64,000 nt of DNA, taken from the NCBI GenBank assembly GCA_963786945.1, contig CAWBAO010000004.1, forward strand, positions 1 to 64,000, written 5' to 3'. A program made the translations under genes and the position numbers. This document shows, in pieces, positions 45,945-55,115 of this stretch. The stretch comes from JADKCZ01 sp963786945 (GTDB lineage: Bacteria > Myxococcota > Myxococcia > Myxococcales > Anaeromyxobacteraceae). The notes below the pieces were generated by a model. It had not been told where the DNA came from. It did no database searches and saw only the letters and a program-made list of their open reading frames with translations. Every line of letters begins with the position of its first letter. The first letter of the stretch is position 1.

Positions 45945-47558
45945 ATGGAATTGGCGTTCGACTACGACTTCCTGGTCATCGGCTCGGGCTTCGGCGGCGC
46001 GGTGTCGGCGCTCCGGCTGAGCGAGAAGGGGTACCGGGTCGGGGTGCTGGAGATGGGGAAGCGGTGGCGCGGCGAGGACTTTGCCCGCACCAACTGGAAC
46101 GTCCGCAAGTACCTCTGGATGCCGAGGCTGGCGCTCTATGGCATCCAGCAGATCACGCTGCTGCGCGACGTGCTCATCTTCCACGGCGCCGGCGTGGGTG
46201 GCGGCAGCCTGGTCTACGCCAACACGCTGCTGACTCCGCCGGATCGCGTCTTCGACGATCCGCGCTGGCCCGCCGGCGTGGACTGGCGGGCGGCGCTGGC
46301 CCCGCACTACCGGACCGCCCGCTTCATGCTCGGCGTGGTCGAGGCGCAGAAGGTCTTCCCGGCCGACGAGCTGCTGCGCGACGTCGTGCAGGAGCTGACC
46401 GGCCGTGGCCAGACCTTCTCGAAGCACACGGTCGGCGTCTACTTCGGCCAGCCCAACCAGGAGGCGCCGGATCCGTTCTTTGGCGGCGAGGGGCCGTCCC
46501 GCACCGGCTGCCTCCACTGCGGCGAGTGCATGACCGGCTGCCGCCACGGCGCCAAGAACACCCTCGACCAGAACTACCTCTGGCTGGCCGAGCGGCGCGG
46601 AGCGGTCATCCACCCGGAGACGCTGGTGGAGGACCTGAGGCCGCGCGATGGGGGGGGCTGGGAGGTGCGCACCGTCCGCTCCACGGACCGGATCCTCAAG
46701 CGGCGCCGCACCTTCACGGCGCGCCAGGTGGTGGTGGCGGCCAGCGTGCTGGGCACGGTGAGGCTGCTGCTCGACTGCCAGCGGCGCGGCAGCCTGCCGC
46801 GGCTCTCCCCGCAGCTCGGCAACTACGTGCGGACCAACAGCGAGGCGCTGCTGGGCGTCAAGGCCCCGGGGAGCGAGGTCGACTACAGCCAGGGGATCGC
46901 CATCACCTCCGGCATCCACCCCGACGACGACACCCATGTCGAGATGGTCCGCTACGGCGCCGGGCAGGACTTCATGTCGCTGCTCACCACCGTGCTGGTC
47001 GGCGGTGGACCGCCCTGGCCGCGCTGGCTGCGCTGGCTCGGCCACATGGTGCGCCACCCCATCGAGGCCATCCGGGCCCACTCGCCCCTCGACTGGGCGC
47101 GCCGCACCTCGATCCTGCTGGTGATGCAGCCGGTCAGCAACTTCATGAGGCTGACCCTGCGCCGCCGGCCCTGGGGCTGGGGGCTCTCCAGCGAGCTGCG
47201 CGCCGGCCCCCGGCCGCCCACCTACATGCCGCTGGCCAACCTGCTGGCGGAGAAGATGGCCGAGAGGATCGGCGGGACGCCGGGCAGCGTCTTGCCCGAG
47301 GTGCTCCTCGACACCTCCACCACGGCGCACATCCTCGGCGGCGCCACCATGGGACGCTCTCCCGACGAGGGGGTCTGCGACGCGCAGGGGCGCGTCTTCG
47401 GCTACGAGGGGCTCTACATCGCCGACGGGAGCCTGGTGCCGGCCAACCTGGGCGTGAACCCGTCGCTCACCATCACCGCGCTCGCCGAGCACGTCATGGC
47501 CGGGATCCCGGCCAGCCCCGGCGGGCCGGGGGTGCCGGCTCCGGGGCCACCGAGGTAG
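45945..47558 (+). CDS. GMC-family FAD oxidoreductase (cholesterol-oxidase-like) with a ferredoxin-like Cys motif
   Basis: A 537-residue flavoenzyme. FAD-binding GSGFGGAVSALRLSEKGYRVGVLE is at residues about 13-36 and the GMC signature GAGVGGGSLVYANTLL is near 90. The C-terminal catalytic end shows AHILGGATMG and NLGVNPSLTITALAEH, with His and Asn as expected. A conserved Cys cluster C189-x2-C192-x2-C195-x3-C199 (GCLHCGECMTGC) has ferredoxin spacing for a [4Fe-4S] cluster; this is typical of one bacterial cholesterol-oxidase-like clade and suggests electrons go to a redox partner rather than to oxygen. Substrate is probably a sterol, sugar or alcohol. GGAGG precedes the ATG. Confidence 0.88.
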   Translation: MELAFDYDFLVIGSGFGGAVSALRLSEKGYRVGVLEMGKRWRGEDFARTNWNVRKYLWMPRLALYGIQQITLLRDVLIFHGAGVGGGSLVYANTLLTPPDRVFDDPRWPAGVDWRAALAPHYRTARFMLGVVEAQKVFPADELLRDVVQELTGRGQTFSKHTVGVYFGQPNQEAPDPFFGGEGPSRTGCLHCGECMTGCRHGAKNTLDQNYLWLAERRGAVIHPETLVEDLRPRDGGGWEVRTVRSTDRILKRRRTFTARQVVVAASVLGTVRLLLDCQRRGSLPRLSPQLGNYVRTNSEALLGVKAPGSEVDYSQGIAITSGIHPDDDTHVEMVRYGAGQDFMSLLTTVLVGGGPPWPRWLRWLGHMVRHPIEAIRAHSPLDWARRTSILLVMQPVSNFMRLTLRRRPWGWGLSSELRAGPRPPTYMPLANLLAEKMAERIGGTPGSVLPEVLLDTSTTAHILGGATMGRSPDEGVCDAQGRVFGYEGLYIADGSLVPANLGVNPSLTITALAEHVMAGIPASPGGPGVPAPGPPR

Positions 47559-47610
47559 CGGCCCCCCGGTGCCGGGTGACCCTGGCCCGCCGTCGCGCTA
47601 CCCTGTGCAC

Positions 47611-47997
47611 ATGGTCCGCCTCCGCCACGCCGCGCTGCTCCTGCTCGCCCTCGGCGGGTGCAAGACCTCCGCCCCCTACGCGGTGCAGAGCGCCGCCATC
47701 AACACCGCGCTGGCCGCGGCGGTGGCCGGGGTCTCGGTGGCCCACGGCGGGTGCGTGTCGGTGTGCGAGCCTGGCCGGGCGTGCAACCCGAAGACCGGCC
47801 TCTGCGACCCGGCGCCGGAGTTCAGGTGCGTGGGCGGGAACCTGAGCAGCGGGCTCTGCGCCAACCGGCCCGAGGACCTCACCACGGCCCAGCCGGGCTC
47901 GTTGCCCGCCAACCTCAGCAGCTCGCCCGTCGGCATCTCGCCGGCCACCGGGACCGTGCCGCCGCCGCCGGCCGAGGCCTCGCCCAAGCCGCCCTGA
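47611..47997 (+). CDS. Small Cys-rich lipoprotein
   Basis: A 128-residue lipoprotein (AALLLLALGGC, Cys17). The middle has paired Cys residues (GGCVSVCEPGRACNPKTGLCDPAPEFRC), an extracellular disulfide-rich segment common in myxobacterial surface proteins, followed by a Pro/Ser-rich tail. Function unknown. The ATG at 47611 begins directly before the signal peptide; an upstream GTG at 47569 is less likely. Confidence 0.7.
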   Translation: MVRLRHAALLLLALGGCKTSAPYAVQSAAINTALAAAVAGVSVAHGGCVSVCEPGRACNPKTGLCDPAPEFRCVGGNLSSGLCANRPEDLTTAQPGSLPANLSSSPVGISPATGTVPPPPAEASPKPP

Positions 47998-48131
47998 CCG
48001 GGGCGACGCCACCCGCCCCGACCCGCCGCCCTCACCTTCCGCCCGCCGTCGCCGCGCTTGCGCCGCGGTGGGCGGTGCGGTATCCGCCCTGACGGGTCGA
48101 TCACGGCCCGCGGCACCGCCGAGAGGATTCC

Positions 48132-48854
48132 ATGGGACGCATCTTCGAGACCCGCAAGGCCACCATGTTCGCCCGCTGGAACAAGATGGCGAAGGTCTTC
48201 ACGCGCATCGCCAAGGACATCGCCATCGCGGTGAAGACCGGCGGACCCGACCCGCACGCCAACGCGGCGCTGCGGCGCGCCCTGCAGAACGCCCGCGGCG
48301 CCAACATGCCGAAGGACAAGGTCGAGGCGGCCATCAAGCGCGCCAGCGGCCAGGACCAGAAGGCCTACGAGGTGGTGCTCTACGAGGGCTACGCGCCCCA
48401 CGGCGTGGCCGTGGTGGTCGAGACCGCCACCGACAACGTGGTCCGGACCGTGGCCAACGTGCGGGTCGGCTTCAAGAACCACGGCGGCAACATGGGGACC
48501 ACCGGCAGCGTGGCCTTCCAGTTCAGGAAGATGGGGGCCTTCCGGCTCTCTCCCGAGGGGGTCGACCAGGACGAGCTGGAGCTGGCGCTCATCGACCACG
48601 GGCTCGAGGAGATGGGCGAGGGGACCGGCGAGAAGGGCGAGAAGCAGCTGGTCATCCGCTGCGCCTTCGAGAACTTCGGCCAGCTGCAGGCGGCGCTCGA
48701 GGAGCGCAAGCTCCCGGTCATCTCCGCCGAGCTGGAGTACGTCCCCCAGACGCCGGTCCAGCTGCCCGAGGACCAGGCCAAGGAGGTCCTCGAGCTGGTC
48801 GACGCCCTCGAGCAGGACGAGGACGTCCAGCGCGTGTTCCACAACCTGGCCTGA
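48132..48854 (+). CDS. YebC/PmpR-family regulator
   Basis: A 240-residue protein of the YebC/PmpR family, linked in other bacteria to transcription control and relief of ribosome stalling. Family blocks are clear: MGRIFETRKATMFARWNKMAK, KTGGPDPHANAALRRALQNARGANMPKD, YEVVLYEGYAPHGVAVVVETATDN and VRVGFKNHGGNMGTTGSVAFQF. The opening RKATMF without the HS-WA-I-KHKK of classical YebC places it in the YeeN-like subgroup. Cytosolic. GAGAGGA upstream. Not linked to ruvC, its usual neighbour. Confidence 0.93.
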   Translation: MGRIFETRKATMFARWNKMAKVFTRIAKDIAIAVKTGGPDPHANAALRRALQNARGANMPKDKVEAAIKRASGQDQKAYEVVLYEGYAPHGVAVVVETATDNVVRTVANVRVGFKNHGGNMGTTGSVAFQFRKMGAFRLSPEGVDQDELELALIDHGLEEMGEGTGEKGEKQLVIRCAFENFGQLQAALEERKLPVISAELEYVPQTPVQLPEDQAKEVLELVDALEQDEDVQRVFHNLA

Positions 48855-48866
48855 CGGGCGGGCCGC

Positions 48867-49757
48867 TCAGGGAGGCGGCGGCTGGTGCCACGGCACCCCG
48901 GCGGCGGCGCTCGCCTCCAGCTCGGCGATCACCTGGGCGCCCAGCAGCAGGATGATGAAGGCCCCCTCGAGGAAGAGCAGCACCACCACCACCGTGGCCA
49001 GGGAGCCGTAGAGCAGGTTCACCATGGAGAGGGTGGCGAAGTAGTAGGAGAGCAGGATGCCCACGCCCCGCCAGAGGATGGCGGCGCTGAGCCCGCCGAT
49101 GAAGGCGCGGCGCCGCGAGACGCGCCCCACCGGGATCGCCAGGTAGACGCCGGCGAAGAGCAGCACCAGCCCGGCGAAGCCGGCCGTGCGCAGCAGCAGG
49201 CGGACGGGGGCCGCCGTCGGCACCTGGACCCCGAGGATGTCCACCTCCGAGCTGCGGACGGCGTCGGCGGCCGAGGAGAGCAGCGTCAGGGCGAAGATGG
49301 CGACCATCAGCAGCAGCATGAACAGGTAGGGGAGCACGGCCGAGACCAGGGCGTGGCGGCGCGCCGTCCGCCCCGAGGCGTGGAAGATGGTGGCCACCGC
49401 GTCCTCCAGCATCCGGAAGGCGATGGAGCTGAAGAGGAGGAGGACCACCACCGAGATCGCCGAGGTGGCGGCCTGGTGGCTGAGGAAGGCCTGGGCCGCC
49501 TGCAGCACGGTGTCGGCGTGCTGCGGCAGGAGGAAGGACAGCTCGCGCCGGAGCGCGGCGAGGATGAGCTGCTCGTCGACGAAGGAGGAGAGCACGGACA
49601 GCGTGAGCGTGACGAAGGGGACGATGGAGAGGAGCGCGTTGTAGCCGACGCCGCCGGCCAGCAGGATGCCGCGGTTGCGCAGGAAGGCGGCCACCACCCG
49701 CCCCGCGAAGCGGAGCACCCGCGTCGCCAGCAGCAGCGGGCCGGCCCCCTCGCTCAT
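48867..49757 (-). CDS. YihY/BrkB-family membrane protein
   Basis: A 296-residue inner-membrane protein with about six hydrophobic segments. Family marks are AAFLRNRGILLAGGVGYNALLSIVPFVTLTLSVLS near the start, SIAFRMLEDAVATIFHASGR in the middle and SYYFATLSMVNLLYGSLATVVVVLLFLEGAFIILLLGAQ near the end. The biochemical role is unsettled. Its ATG lies 16 bp after the stop of the 3-phosphoglycerate dehydrogenase gene, so they may be co-transcribed. It is convergent with yebC. Confidence 0.9.
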   Translation of the reverse strand: MSEGAGPLLLATRVLRFAGRVVAAFLRNRGILLAGGVGYNALLSIVPFVTLTLSVLSSFVDEQLILAALRRELSFLLPQHADTVLQAAQAFLSHQAATSAISVVVLLLFSSIAFRMLEDAVATIFHASGRTARRHALVSAVLPYLFMLLLMVAIFALTLLSSAADAVRSSEVDILGVQVPTAAPVRLLLRTAGFAGLVLLFAGVYLAIPVGRVSRRRAFIGGLSAAILWRGVGILLSYYFATLSMVNLLYGSLATVVVVLLFLEGAFIILLLGAQVIAELEASAAAGVPWHQPPPP

Positions 49758-49773
49758 CCCCGCCCCTCCCCCG

Positions 49774-50973
49774 TCACAGGTCGAAGCACTCCACGAAGAT
49801 GACCTCGTCGCGCCGGGACCGGATGCGGTCCAGCAGCGCCGCGCCGGGGCGCTCGTCGAGCTGGATGGCGCAGCAGGCGGCCGCGGCCCCGTCGAAGACG
49901 GTGTTCTGCACCTCCTCGACGTTGATGCCGGCCTCGCGGATGGCGCCCAGCACGTTGGCCAGCACGCCCACCTTGTCGTGGTGGCGCACCAGCAGCCGCG
50001 CCCGGGCCGGCGACTTGCGGGCCACGTTGACGCAGTTGGGGATGGAGCCGTCGCGCACGAAGCGGGAGAGGATGCGCACCGTCTCGGCCGCGATGGCGTC
50101 CTGGGCCTGCGCCGTCGAGGCCCCGATGTGGTGCGTCCCGTAGACGTTGGGCAGCCTGCCCAGCTCGCTGTCGAAGGCCGCCTGCCCCTTCTCCGGCTCG
50201 CCGGCGAAGACGTCGGTGCCGACCCGGAGCCGGCCGTCCCGGGCCAGCTCCAGCAGCGCCGCCTGGTCGACCAGCTCGGCGCGGGCGGTGTTGATGAGCA
50301 TGGCCCCGGGGGGGAGCGCCTCCAGCACCTCGCGGCCGACCAGGCCACGGGTCTCCTTGTTGAGCGGCAGGTGGAGCGAGAGGATGTCCACCCCGGCCGC
50401 CAGCTCGCGCAGCGAGGAGGCCCGCTTCACGCCCAGGGCGGCGGCCCGGGCGGCGTCCAGCGAGCGCGACCAGGCGTGCACCTCGAGGCCGAAGGCGCGG
50501 GCCCGCCTGATGGTCTCCTGCCCGATGGGGCCGGTGCCGGCGATGCCCAGGGCGCGGCCGAAGAGCCCCTCGGCCTCGGAGAAGCCCTTCTTGTCCCACT
50601 GGCCGGCGCGCAGCTTGACGACGTTGTCCGGGATGCGGCGATCCAGGGCCAGCATCAGCCCCATGGCCAGCTCGGCCACGGCGATGGCGTTCTGGCCCGG
50701 GCAGTTGGCGACGTAGACCCCCACCCGGGAGGCGGCCGCCACGTCGATGGTGTTGACCCCGGCCCCGGCGCGGATCACCAGGGAGAGGGCATCGGCCTTC
50801 TCGAAGACCTCGGCGATCACCTGCTTGCCGCGGACCACCAGCGCGCTGACGCCGGCCATGGCGGCCGGGAGCTCCGCGGGGGTCAGCTCGGGACGGTGCT
50901 CGACCTGGAGGCCGAGTGCCGCGATCTCCGCCAGCCGCTCCCTGGGAAAAGCATCCGCGACGAGCACCTTCAT
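49774..50973 (-). CDS. serA: D-3-phosphoglycerate dehydrogenase
   Basis: A 399-residue NAD enzyme that starts serine synthesis from 3-phosphoglycerate. NAD fold with GIAGTGPIGQETIRRARAFG, substrate Arg in NTARAELVD, and the catalytic His in THHIGAST. A C-terminal ACT domain (about 320-399, HHDKVGVLANVLGAIREAG) suggests serine feedback or a related effector. Length is of the short type III/'class II' form. No serC or serB is adjacent. Start ATG 50973, AGGACGCC upstream. Confidence 0.92.
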   Translation of the reverse strand: MKVLVADAFPRERLAEIAALGLQVEHRPELTPAELPAAMAGVSALVVRGKQVIAEVFEKADALSLVIRAGAGVNTIDVAAASRVGVYVANCPGQNAIAVAELAMGLMLALDRRIPDNVVKLRAGQWDKKGFSEAEGLFGRALGIAGTGPIGQETIRRARAFGLEVHAWSRSLDAARAAALGVKRASSLRELAAGVDILSLHLPLNKETRGLVGREVLEALPPGAMLINTARAELVDQAALLELARDGRLRVGTDVFAGEPEKGQAAFDSELGRLPNVYGTHHIGASTAQAQDAIAAETVRILSRFVRDGSIPNCVNVARKSPARARLLVRHHDKVGVLANVLGAIREAGINVEEVQNTVFDGAAAACCAIQLDERPGAALLDRIRSRRDEVIFVECFDL

Positions 50974-51051
50974 GGCGTCCTCCCCGCTGGTCCGGCTCGA
51001 GTCTCGGCGGTTCCGGGGGGCGCGGCAACCGATTCTTCCCGGCGCACCCGG

Positions 51052-51978
51052 TCAGCCGCCCCGTCCGGCCGCGGCCGCGCCCCCGAACAGGCCATGCCGG
51101 GCGGCATCGGAGATGGCCAGCACCGCCGGGTGCTTGAGCCGGCGCTCGACCGAGATGGCGTAGAAGCGCTCCCGCACCTCCTCGGTCCGGCCCACCAGCT
51201 GGACGCCGTACTGCGCCTCCACCTCCCGCTCGACCACCGTCGGCGCCGCGAAGATCCCCAGGCCGTCGCCGCCGAACACCTTGAGCAGCGCGCTGTCCTC
51301 GAACTCCGCCACCACCCGGGGCCGGAGGCCATGGCGATCGAACCACTGGTCGAGCGACCGCCGCAGCGTCAGGTTCTCGAGCGGCAGGAGCACCGGCGCC
51401 CCCTGCAGGGAACCCGGGAAGCCGGGCCGGTGGGCGCTGGCGAGCGGCTCGGCGCCGAAGAAGCTGACCCCGCTCTCCCCCAGCAGGTGGTTGAAGGCCC
51501 GCACGCTGCTCCCGCTGGGAACCGGCGCATCGGTGAGGATGACGTCCAGCTCGTGCCGGGCGAGGTCGACCAGCAGCTGCTGCTGCGGGGCCTCGTGGCA
51601 GACCAGCCGGACCGGCTCGGCCAGGCCGAGGGCGGGCTGCAGCAGCCGGCGCACCACCAGCTTGGGCACCTCGTCGGCGACGCCGACGTCGAGCCGGAGC
51701 GGCGCCCCGCCGGCGCGCCCCTGGACGGTGTCGACCAGCTGGCGGCCGAGCGAGAAGATCTCGTCGGCGTAGCGGAGCACGGCGCTCCCCACCTCGGTGA
51801 GCACCAGCCGGCGGCCCACCCGGGTGAAGAGCTTCTCGCCGAGCTGGTCCTCCAGGGCGTGGATCTGCGCGCTCAGCGTCGGATGCGAGAGGCGGAGCAC
51901 CCGGCCCGCCGGGGCCAGCCCGCCCTCCCGGGCCACGACCTGGAAGTAGCGGAGGTGATGGTAGTTGAGCGTGTCCAT
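51052..51978 (-). CDS. LysR-family regulator, NhaR-like
   Basis: A 308-residue LysR-type regulator. The N-terminal helix-turn-helix (about 4-63) has LNYHHLRYFQVVAREGGLAPAG and LSHPTLSAQIHALEDQLGEKLF; the effector domain follows. The N-terminus and VQGRAGGAPLRLDVGVADEVPK region resemble NhaR, which answers to Na+ and alkaline pH. It is divergent from terC, 87 bp apart, a common arrangement, so terC is its likely target. Confidence 0.88.
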   Translation of the reverse strand: MDTLNYHHLRYFQVVAREGGLAPAGRVLRLSHPTLSAQIHALEDQLGEKLFTRVGRRLVLTEVGSAVLRYADEIFSLGRQLVDTVQGRAGGAPLRLDVGVADEVPKLVVRRLLQPALGLAEPVRLVCHEAPQQQLLVDLARHELDVILTDAPVPSGSSVRAFNHLLGESGVSFFGAEPLASAHRPGFPGSLQGAPVLLPLENLTLRRSLDQWFDRHGLRPRVVAEFEDSALLKVFGGDGLGIFAAPTVVEREVEAQYGVQLVGRTEEVRERFYAISVERRLKHPAVLAISDAARHGLFGGAAAAGRGG

Positions 51979-52010
51979 GGCCGCATGATACGTCGCTTTA
52001 AACTACATTT

Positions 52011-52039
52011 CATGTCGTCATTTCGTAATGGTCGACATG
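52011..52039. promoter_or_regulatory. Inverted repeat between the LysR gene and terC (candidate operator)
   Basis: CATGTCG (52011-52017) and CGACATG (52033-52039) are perfect arms 15 nt apart, a size and spacing suited to a LysR dimer/tetramer site, in the 87-bp divergent gap. A second palindrome, CATTTCGTAATG, lies inside it. This gap is the most AT-rich stretch nearby. Confidence 0.45.
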
Positions 52040-52065
52040 CGGTGGCCGCTTAGGTTCTCCCCACC

Positions 52066-53043
52066 ATGCCCTTCGAGACCATCGGCTCCCCCGCGCTCTG
52101 GTTCGGCTTCATCGCCTTCGTCCTGGCCATGCTGGCCATCGACCTCGGCGTCTTCCACCGCAAGGCCCACGAGGTGAGCCTGAAGGAGGCCGGGGCCTGG
52201 AGCGCGGTCTGGGTCGCCCTGGCGCTCGCCTTCAACGCCGGCGTCTACGCCTGGTTCGGCCCCGAGCGCGCCCTCGAGTTCACCACCGGGTACCTGATCG
52301 AGAAGGCGCTGGCCGTCGACAACATCTTCGTCTTCGTGGTCATCTTCTCGGCCTTCGCCATCCCCACCATCTACCAGCACCGCATCCTCTTCTGGGGCGT
52401 CCTCGGGGCCCTGGTGATGCGGGCCGCCTTCATCCTGGTGGGAGGCGCCATGCTGCAGCGCTTCCACTGGACCCTCTACCTGTTCGGCGCCATCCTGGCC
52501 ATCACCGGCGTCAAGCTGCTCTTCCAGCGCCACCAGGAGCTTCACCCCGAGCGCAACCCGCTGGTGCGGGCCTTCCAGCGGCTCTTCCCGGTGACCCACG
52601 AGCTGGAGGGTGACCGGTTCACCGTGGTGCGCGAGGGACGCCGGTACGCCACGCCGCTGCTGCTCGCCCTGGTGGCCGTCGAGGTGACCGACCTGGTCTT
52701 CGCCGTCGACTCGATCCCCGCCATCTTCGCCGTCACCAGGGACCCGTTCATCGTCTTCACCTCCAACATCTTCGCCATCCTCGGGCTGCGCTCGCTCTAC
52801 TTCCTGCTGGCGGGGGTCATCACCAGGTTCGTCTACCTGAAGGTCGGGCTGGCCCTGGTCCTGGTCTTCGTCGGGGCCAAGATGCTGCTGGTCGACGTCT
52901 ACAAGGTCCCCATCGGGGTGTCGCTGGGGGTCATCGCCGCCCTGCTCGGCCTCTCGGTGATCGCCTCGCTGCTGGCCACGCCGCGCCCGGCTCCTCCGCT
53001 ACAGCCGAAGGCTGCCGCGCCCCAGCTCGACCACGTCGCCTGA
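52066..53043 (+). CDS. TerC/Alx-family integral membrane protein
   Basis: A 325-residue membrane protein with about eight hydrophobic segments. Family marks are AIDLGVFHRKAHEVSLKEA, GYLIEKALAVDNIFVF, RILFWGVLGALVMRAAFI and VEVTDLVFAVDSIPAIFAV with the conserved Asp residues for metal handling. TerC/Alx proteins export Mn(II) and are induced at alkaline pH in E. coli. The last 15 codons overlap the 3' end of the opposite PhzF gene. Regulation by the divergent NhaR-like gene is likely. Confidence 0.92.
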   Translation: MPFETIGSPALWFGFIAFVLAMLAIDLGVFHRKAHEVSLKEAGAWSAVWVALALAFNAGVYAWFGPERALEFTTGYLIEKALAVDNIFVFVVIFSAFAIPTIYQHRILFWGVLGALVMRAAFILVGGAMLQRFHWTLYLFGAILAITGVKLLFQRHQELHPERNPLVRAFQRLFPVTHELEGDRFTVVREGRRYATPLLLALVAVEVTDLVFAVDSIPAIFAVTRDPFIVFTSNIFAILGLRSLYFLLAGVITRFVYLKVGLALVLVFVGAKMLLVDVYKVPIGVSLGVIAALLGLSVIASLLATPRPAPPLQPKAAAPQLDHVA

Positions 53044-53853
53044 GACGAAGATCCCGCCGGCCTCGTCCACGGCGAGGCCGAGCCGGGAGGAGCGCCCCAC
53101 CGCCTCGCCCTGCTCCACGGTGAGCGAGATCGGCCGCGGGGCCCCGGTGGCCAGGTGCCAGCCGCCCAGGTTGGCGCAGGCCGAGCCGGTGGCCGGGTCC
53201 TCGCGCACCTCGCCGTCGGCGAGGAAGAAGAAGCGCGCCAGCACCCGCCCCGCGCCGGCCGGGGCCCAGAGGTAGGCCATCCGCTCCCCCATCGACGCGG
53301 AGCGGCCGTACCGCTCCAGCCGGCGGGGATCGGGGCTGGCCGAGCGCACCTGGCCCGGCGTGGCCACCGGGAGGACCAGCTGCTCGGCGCCGGTGTCGAC
53401 CCAGAGCGGCTGGCGCACGCTGCCCGGTGGCAGCCCCACCATGGCGGCCAGCTCGTCCGGGCTGGCCTCGGGCACCCGCGTCCGTGGCGCACGGGCCGCG
53501 CGCAGCGTCCAGCGATCCCCCGTGGCCGTCACCTCGACCTGCCCGGCCTTCATCTCCAGCCTCACCCGGTCGCCGGCCCCGGCCTGCGCCCGGGCCACGT
53601 GGGCGGTCCCGAGCGTGGGGTGCCCGGCGAAGGGCATCTCGAAGGCCGGCGTGAAGATGCGGACCCGGGCCGTCGCCCCCGGCCCCTCCGGGGGCAGGAT
53701 GAAGGTGGTCTCGGAGAGGTTGAGCTGGCGGGCCAGCGCCTGCATGGTGGCGTCGTCGAGCCCGCGGCCGTCCTCGAAGACGCAGAGCGGGTTGCCGGAC
53801 AGCCGCTGGCCGGCGACGGTGAAGACGTTCAGGATCCGGTAGGCCAGGTCCAT
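52999..53853 (-). CDS. PhzF-family isomerase
   Basis: A 284-residue protein of the PhzF/DapF-like fold. The family blocks are YRILNVFTVAGQRLSGNPLCVF at the start, the catalytic Glu in LSETTFI and the C-terminal EVREDPATGSACANLGG, all in place. Members perform isomerisations on small acids; this one's substrate is unknown. The ATG at 53853 gives the usual N-terminus MDLAYRILNVF; upstream in-frame Met codons are less likely. Convergent overlap of 45 bp with terC. Confidence 0.9.
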   Translation of the reverse strand: MDLAYRILNVFTVAGQRLSGNPLCVFEDGRGLDDATMQALARQLNLSETTFILPPEGPGATARVRIFTPAFEMPFAGHPTLGTAHVARAQAGAGDRVRLEMKAGQVEVTATGDRWTLRAARAPRTRVPEASPDELAAMVGLPPGSVRQPLWVDTGAEQLVLPVATPGQVRSASPDPRRLERYGRSASMGERMAYLWAPAGAGRVLARFFFLADGEVREDPATGSACANLGGWHLATGAPRPISLTVEQGEAVGRSSRLGLAVDEAGGIFVSGDVVELGRGSLRL

Positions 53854-53960
53854 GAGGCTCTCCCGGTCCGAGGTTAGCGCGGGCGGGCACGGCAGGCGCC
53901 CGCTATAGTGGGTGCGCTCGGGCACCGGGGGAACCGGCGCGAGCACCCGGAGGCCGTCCC

Positions 53961-55115
53961 GTGGTCGAAGATCAGGTCGGGGCCGACGACGCTCGCGACA
54001 CCGTGCTGATCGGGCCGCCGGTCGGCTCCCTGCGCCAGGCCTCGGCGGCGCTCGCCTTCTACGCGGCCGAGCCGTCGGCGCGGCCGCGGCCGGGCCGCCT
54101 CGACCGGCTGCTCTGGGGGCTGGGCGCGTCGCTCCACGCCGCCGGGCTGATGTGGCGCGACCGCGGGCTGCGGCGCTCGGCGCTGCTCCCCACCGCCCTC
54201 ACCCTCCTCGGTGCGCTGGCGTTCGCGGCGCTGGCCTCGCTCCCGTCGTCGGTGGAGGTGGTCGGCCCGGACCACGAGCGGGCCCGGCCGGGGCTCCAGG
54301 CCTTCCTCGTCACCTTCGTGGCCCTGGCCTCGATGCCGCCCACCCTGCTGCAGCGCCAGTGGATGCGGGTGGCGCACCAGGCCCGTCGCGCCCTCGGCCT
54401 GCCGCCGGGCGAGGACCCCTTCCCCGGCGAGGGCTACCTGGCCATGCTCTGGCGAGAGGGGCGCAAGGCCATCCGGCAGGCCCTGGTGGTCTCGCTGGGG
54501 GTGGTGCCGGTGGTGGCCTTCATCCGGATGCTGCCGTTCGGCGACAAGGAGGCCGCGCTGGTGGGCGCCGCCTGGACCTTCTACTGGGTGGTGGTGGACG
54601 CCTTCGAGCTGCCCATCGAGGTGCTCCCCGGACCGCGCCGAGCCACGCCCGAGCCCTGGTACTCGCGCGGGTTCGCCTGGCTCGGCCGGCTGGCCTGGCC
54701 CCTCCGCTTCTTCGGCTGGTTCGGCAAGCCGCTGGCGAGGCTGACCCGCCCCTGGGGCGAGGAGGTCCGCTTCACCGAGCGACACCCCTGGGAGGTGGCG
54801 GGCTTCGCCACCGGCATCGGCGTGGTGCTGGCCATCCCCGTGGTGGGGCTCTTCTTCCGGTCGGTGGCCATCACCGCCGCGACCGACCTGATCGGCCGGC
54901 TCGGCAGCCCGGTGGAGGAGCCCACCCCGACCGAGCCCCCGGCCGGCGCACCTGACGGGACGAGGCCGTTTCGCCCCGACCCTGAGGTTGGTCGGTGCCC
55001 TGGCGCCTCCCGGGCGGACGGATCTACCGCGGCGGGCCGCCGCCCGGCTTGCCGCCGCCCGGCCGGCCGCGGCCGCCGCCGGGGCCGCTCCGCTGCCCCT
55101 TCCGGTCTTCCTTGA
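53961..55115 (+). CDS. Multi-pass membrane protein, EI24/CysZ-like (end uncertain)
   Basis: An open frame of 384 residues from a GTG at 53961 (CGGAGG upstream). It has three or four clear hydrophobic segments (LLPTALTLLGALAFAALAS, ALVVSLGVVPVVAFI, ATGIGVVLAIPVVGLFFRSVA) in a layout like EI24/CysZ-type proteins; the match is loose. After residue about 330 the sequence becomes Pro/Arg-rich and runs tail-to-tail into the opposite gene. A C-tract near 54931 could hide a shift to a stop at 54955, which would be a more natural end. No partner genes are obvious. Confidence 0.6.
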   Translation: MVEDQVGADDARDTVLIGPPVGSLRQASAALAFYAAEPSARPRPGRLDRLLWGLGASLHAAGLMWRDRGLRRSALLPTALTLLGALAFAALASLPSSVEVVGPDHERARPGLQAFLVTFVALASMPPTLLQRQWMRVAHQARRALGLPPGEDPFPGEGYLAMLWREGRKAIRQALVVSLGVVPVVAFIRMLPFGDKEAALVGAAWTFYWVVVDAFELPIEVLPGPRRATPEPWYSRGFAWLGRLAWPLRFFGWFGKPLARLTRPWGEEVRFTERHPWEVAGFATGIGVVLAIPVVGLFFRSVAITAATDLIGRLGSPVEEPTPTEPPAGAPDGTRPFRPDPEVGRCPGASRADGSTAAGRRPACRRPAGRGRRRGRSAAPSGLP

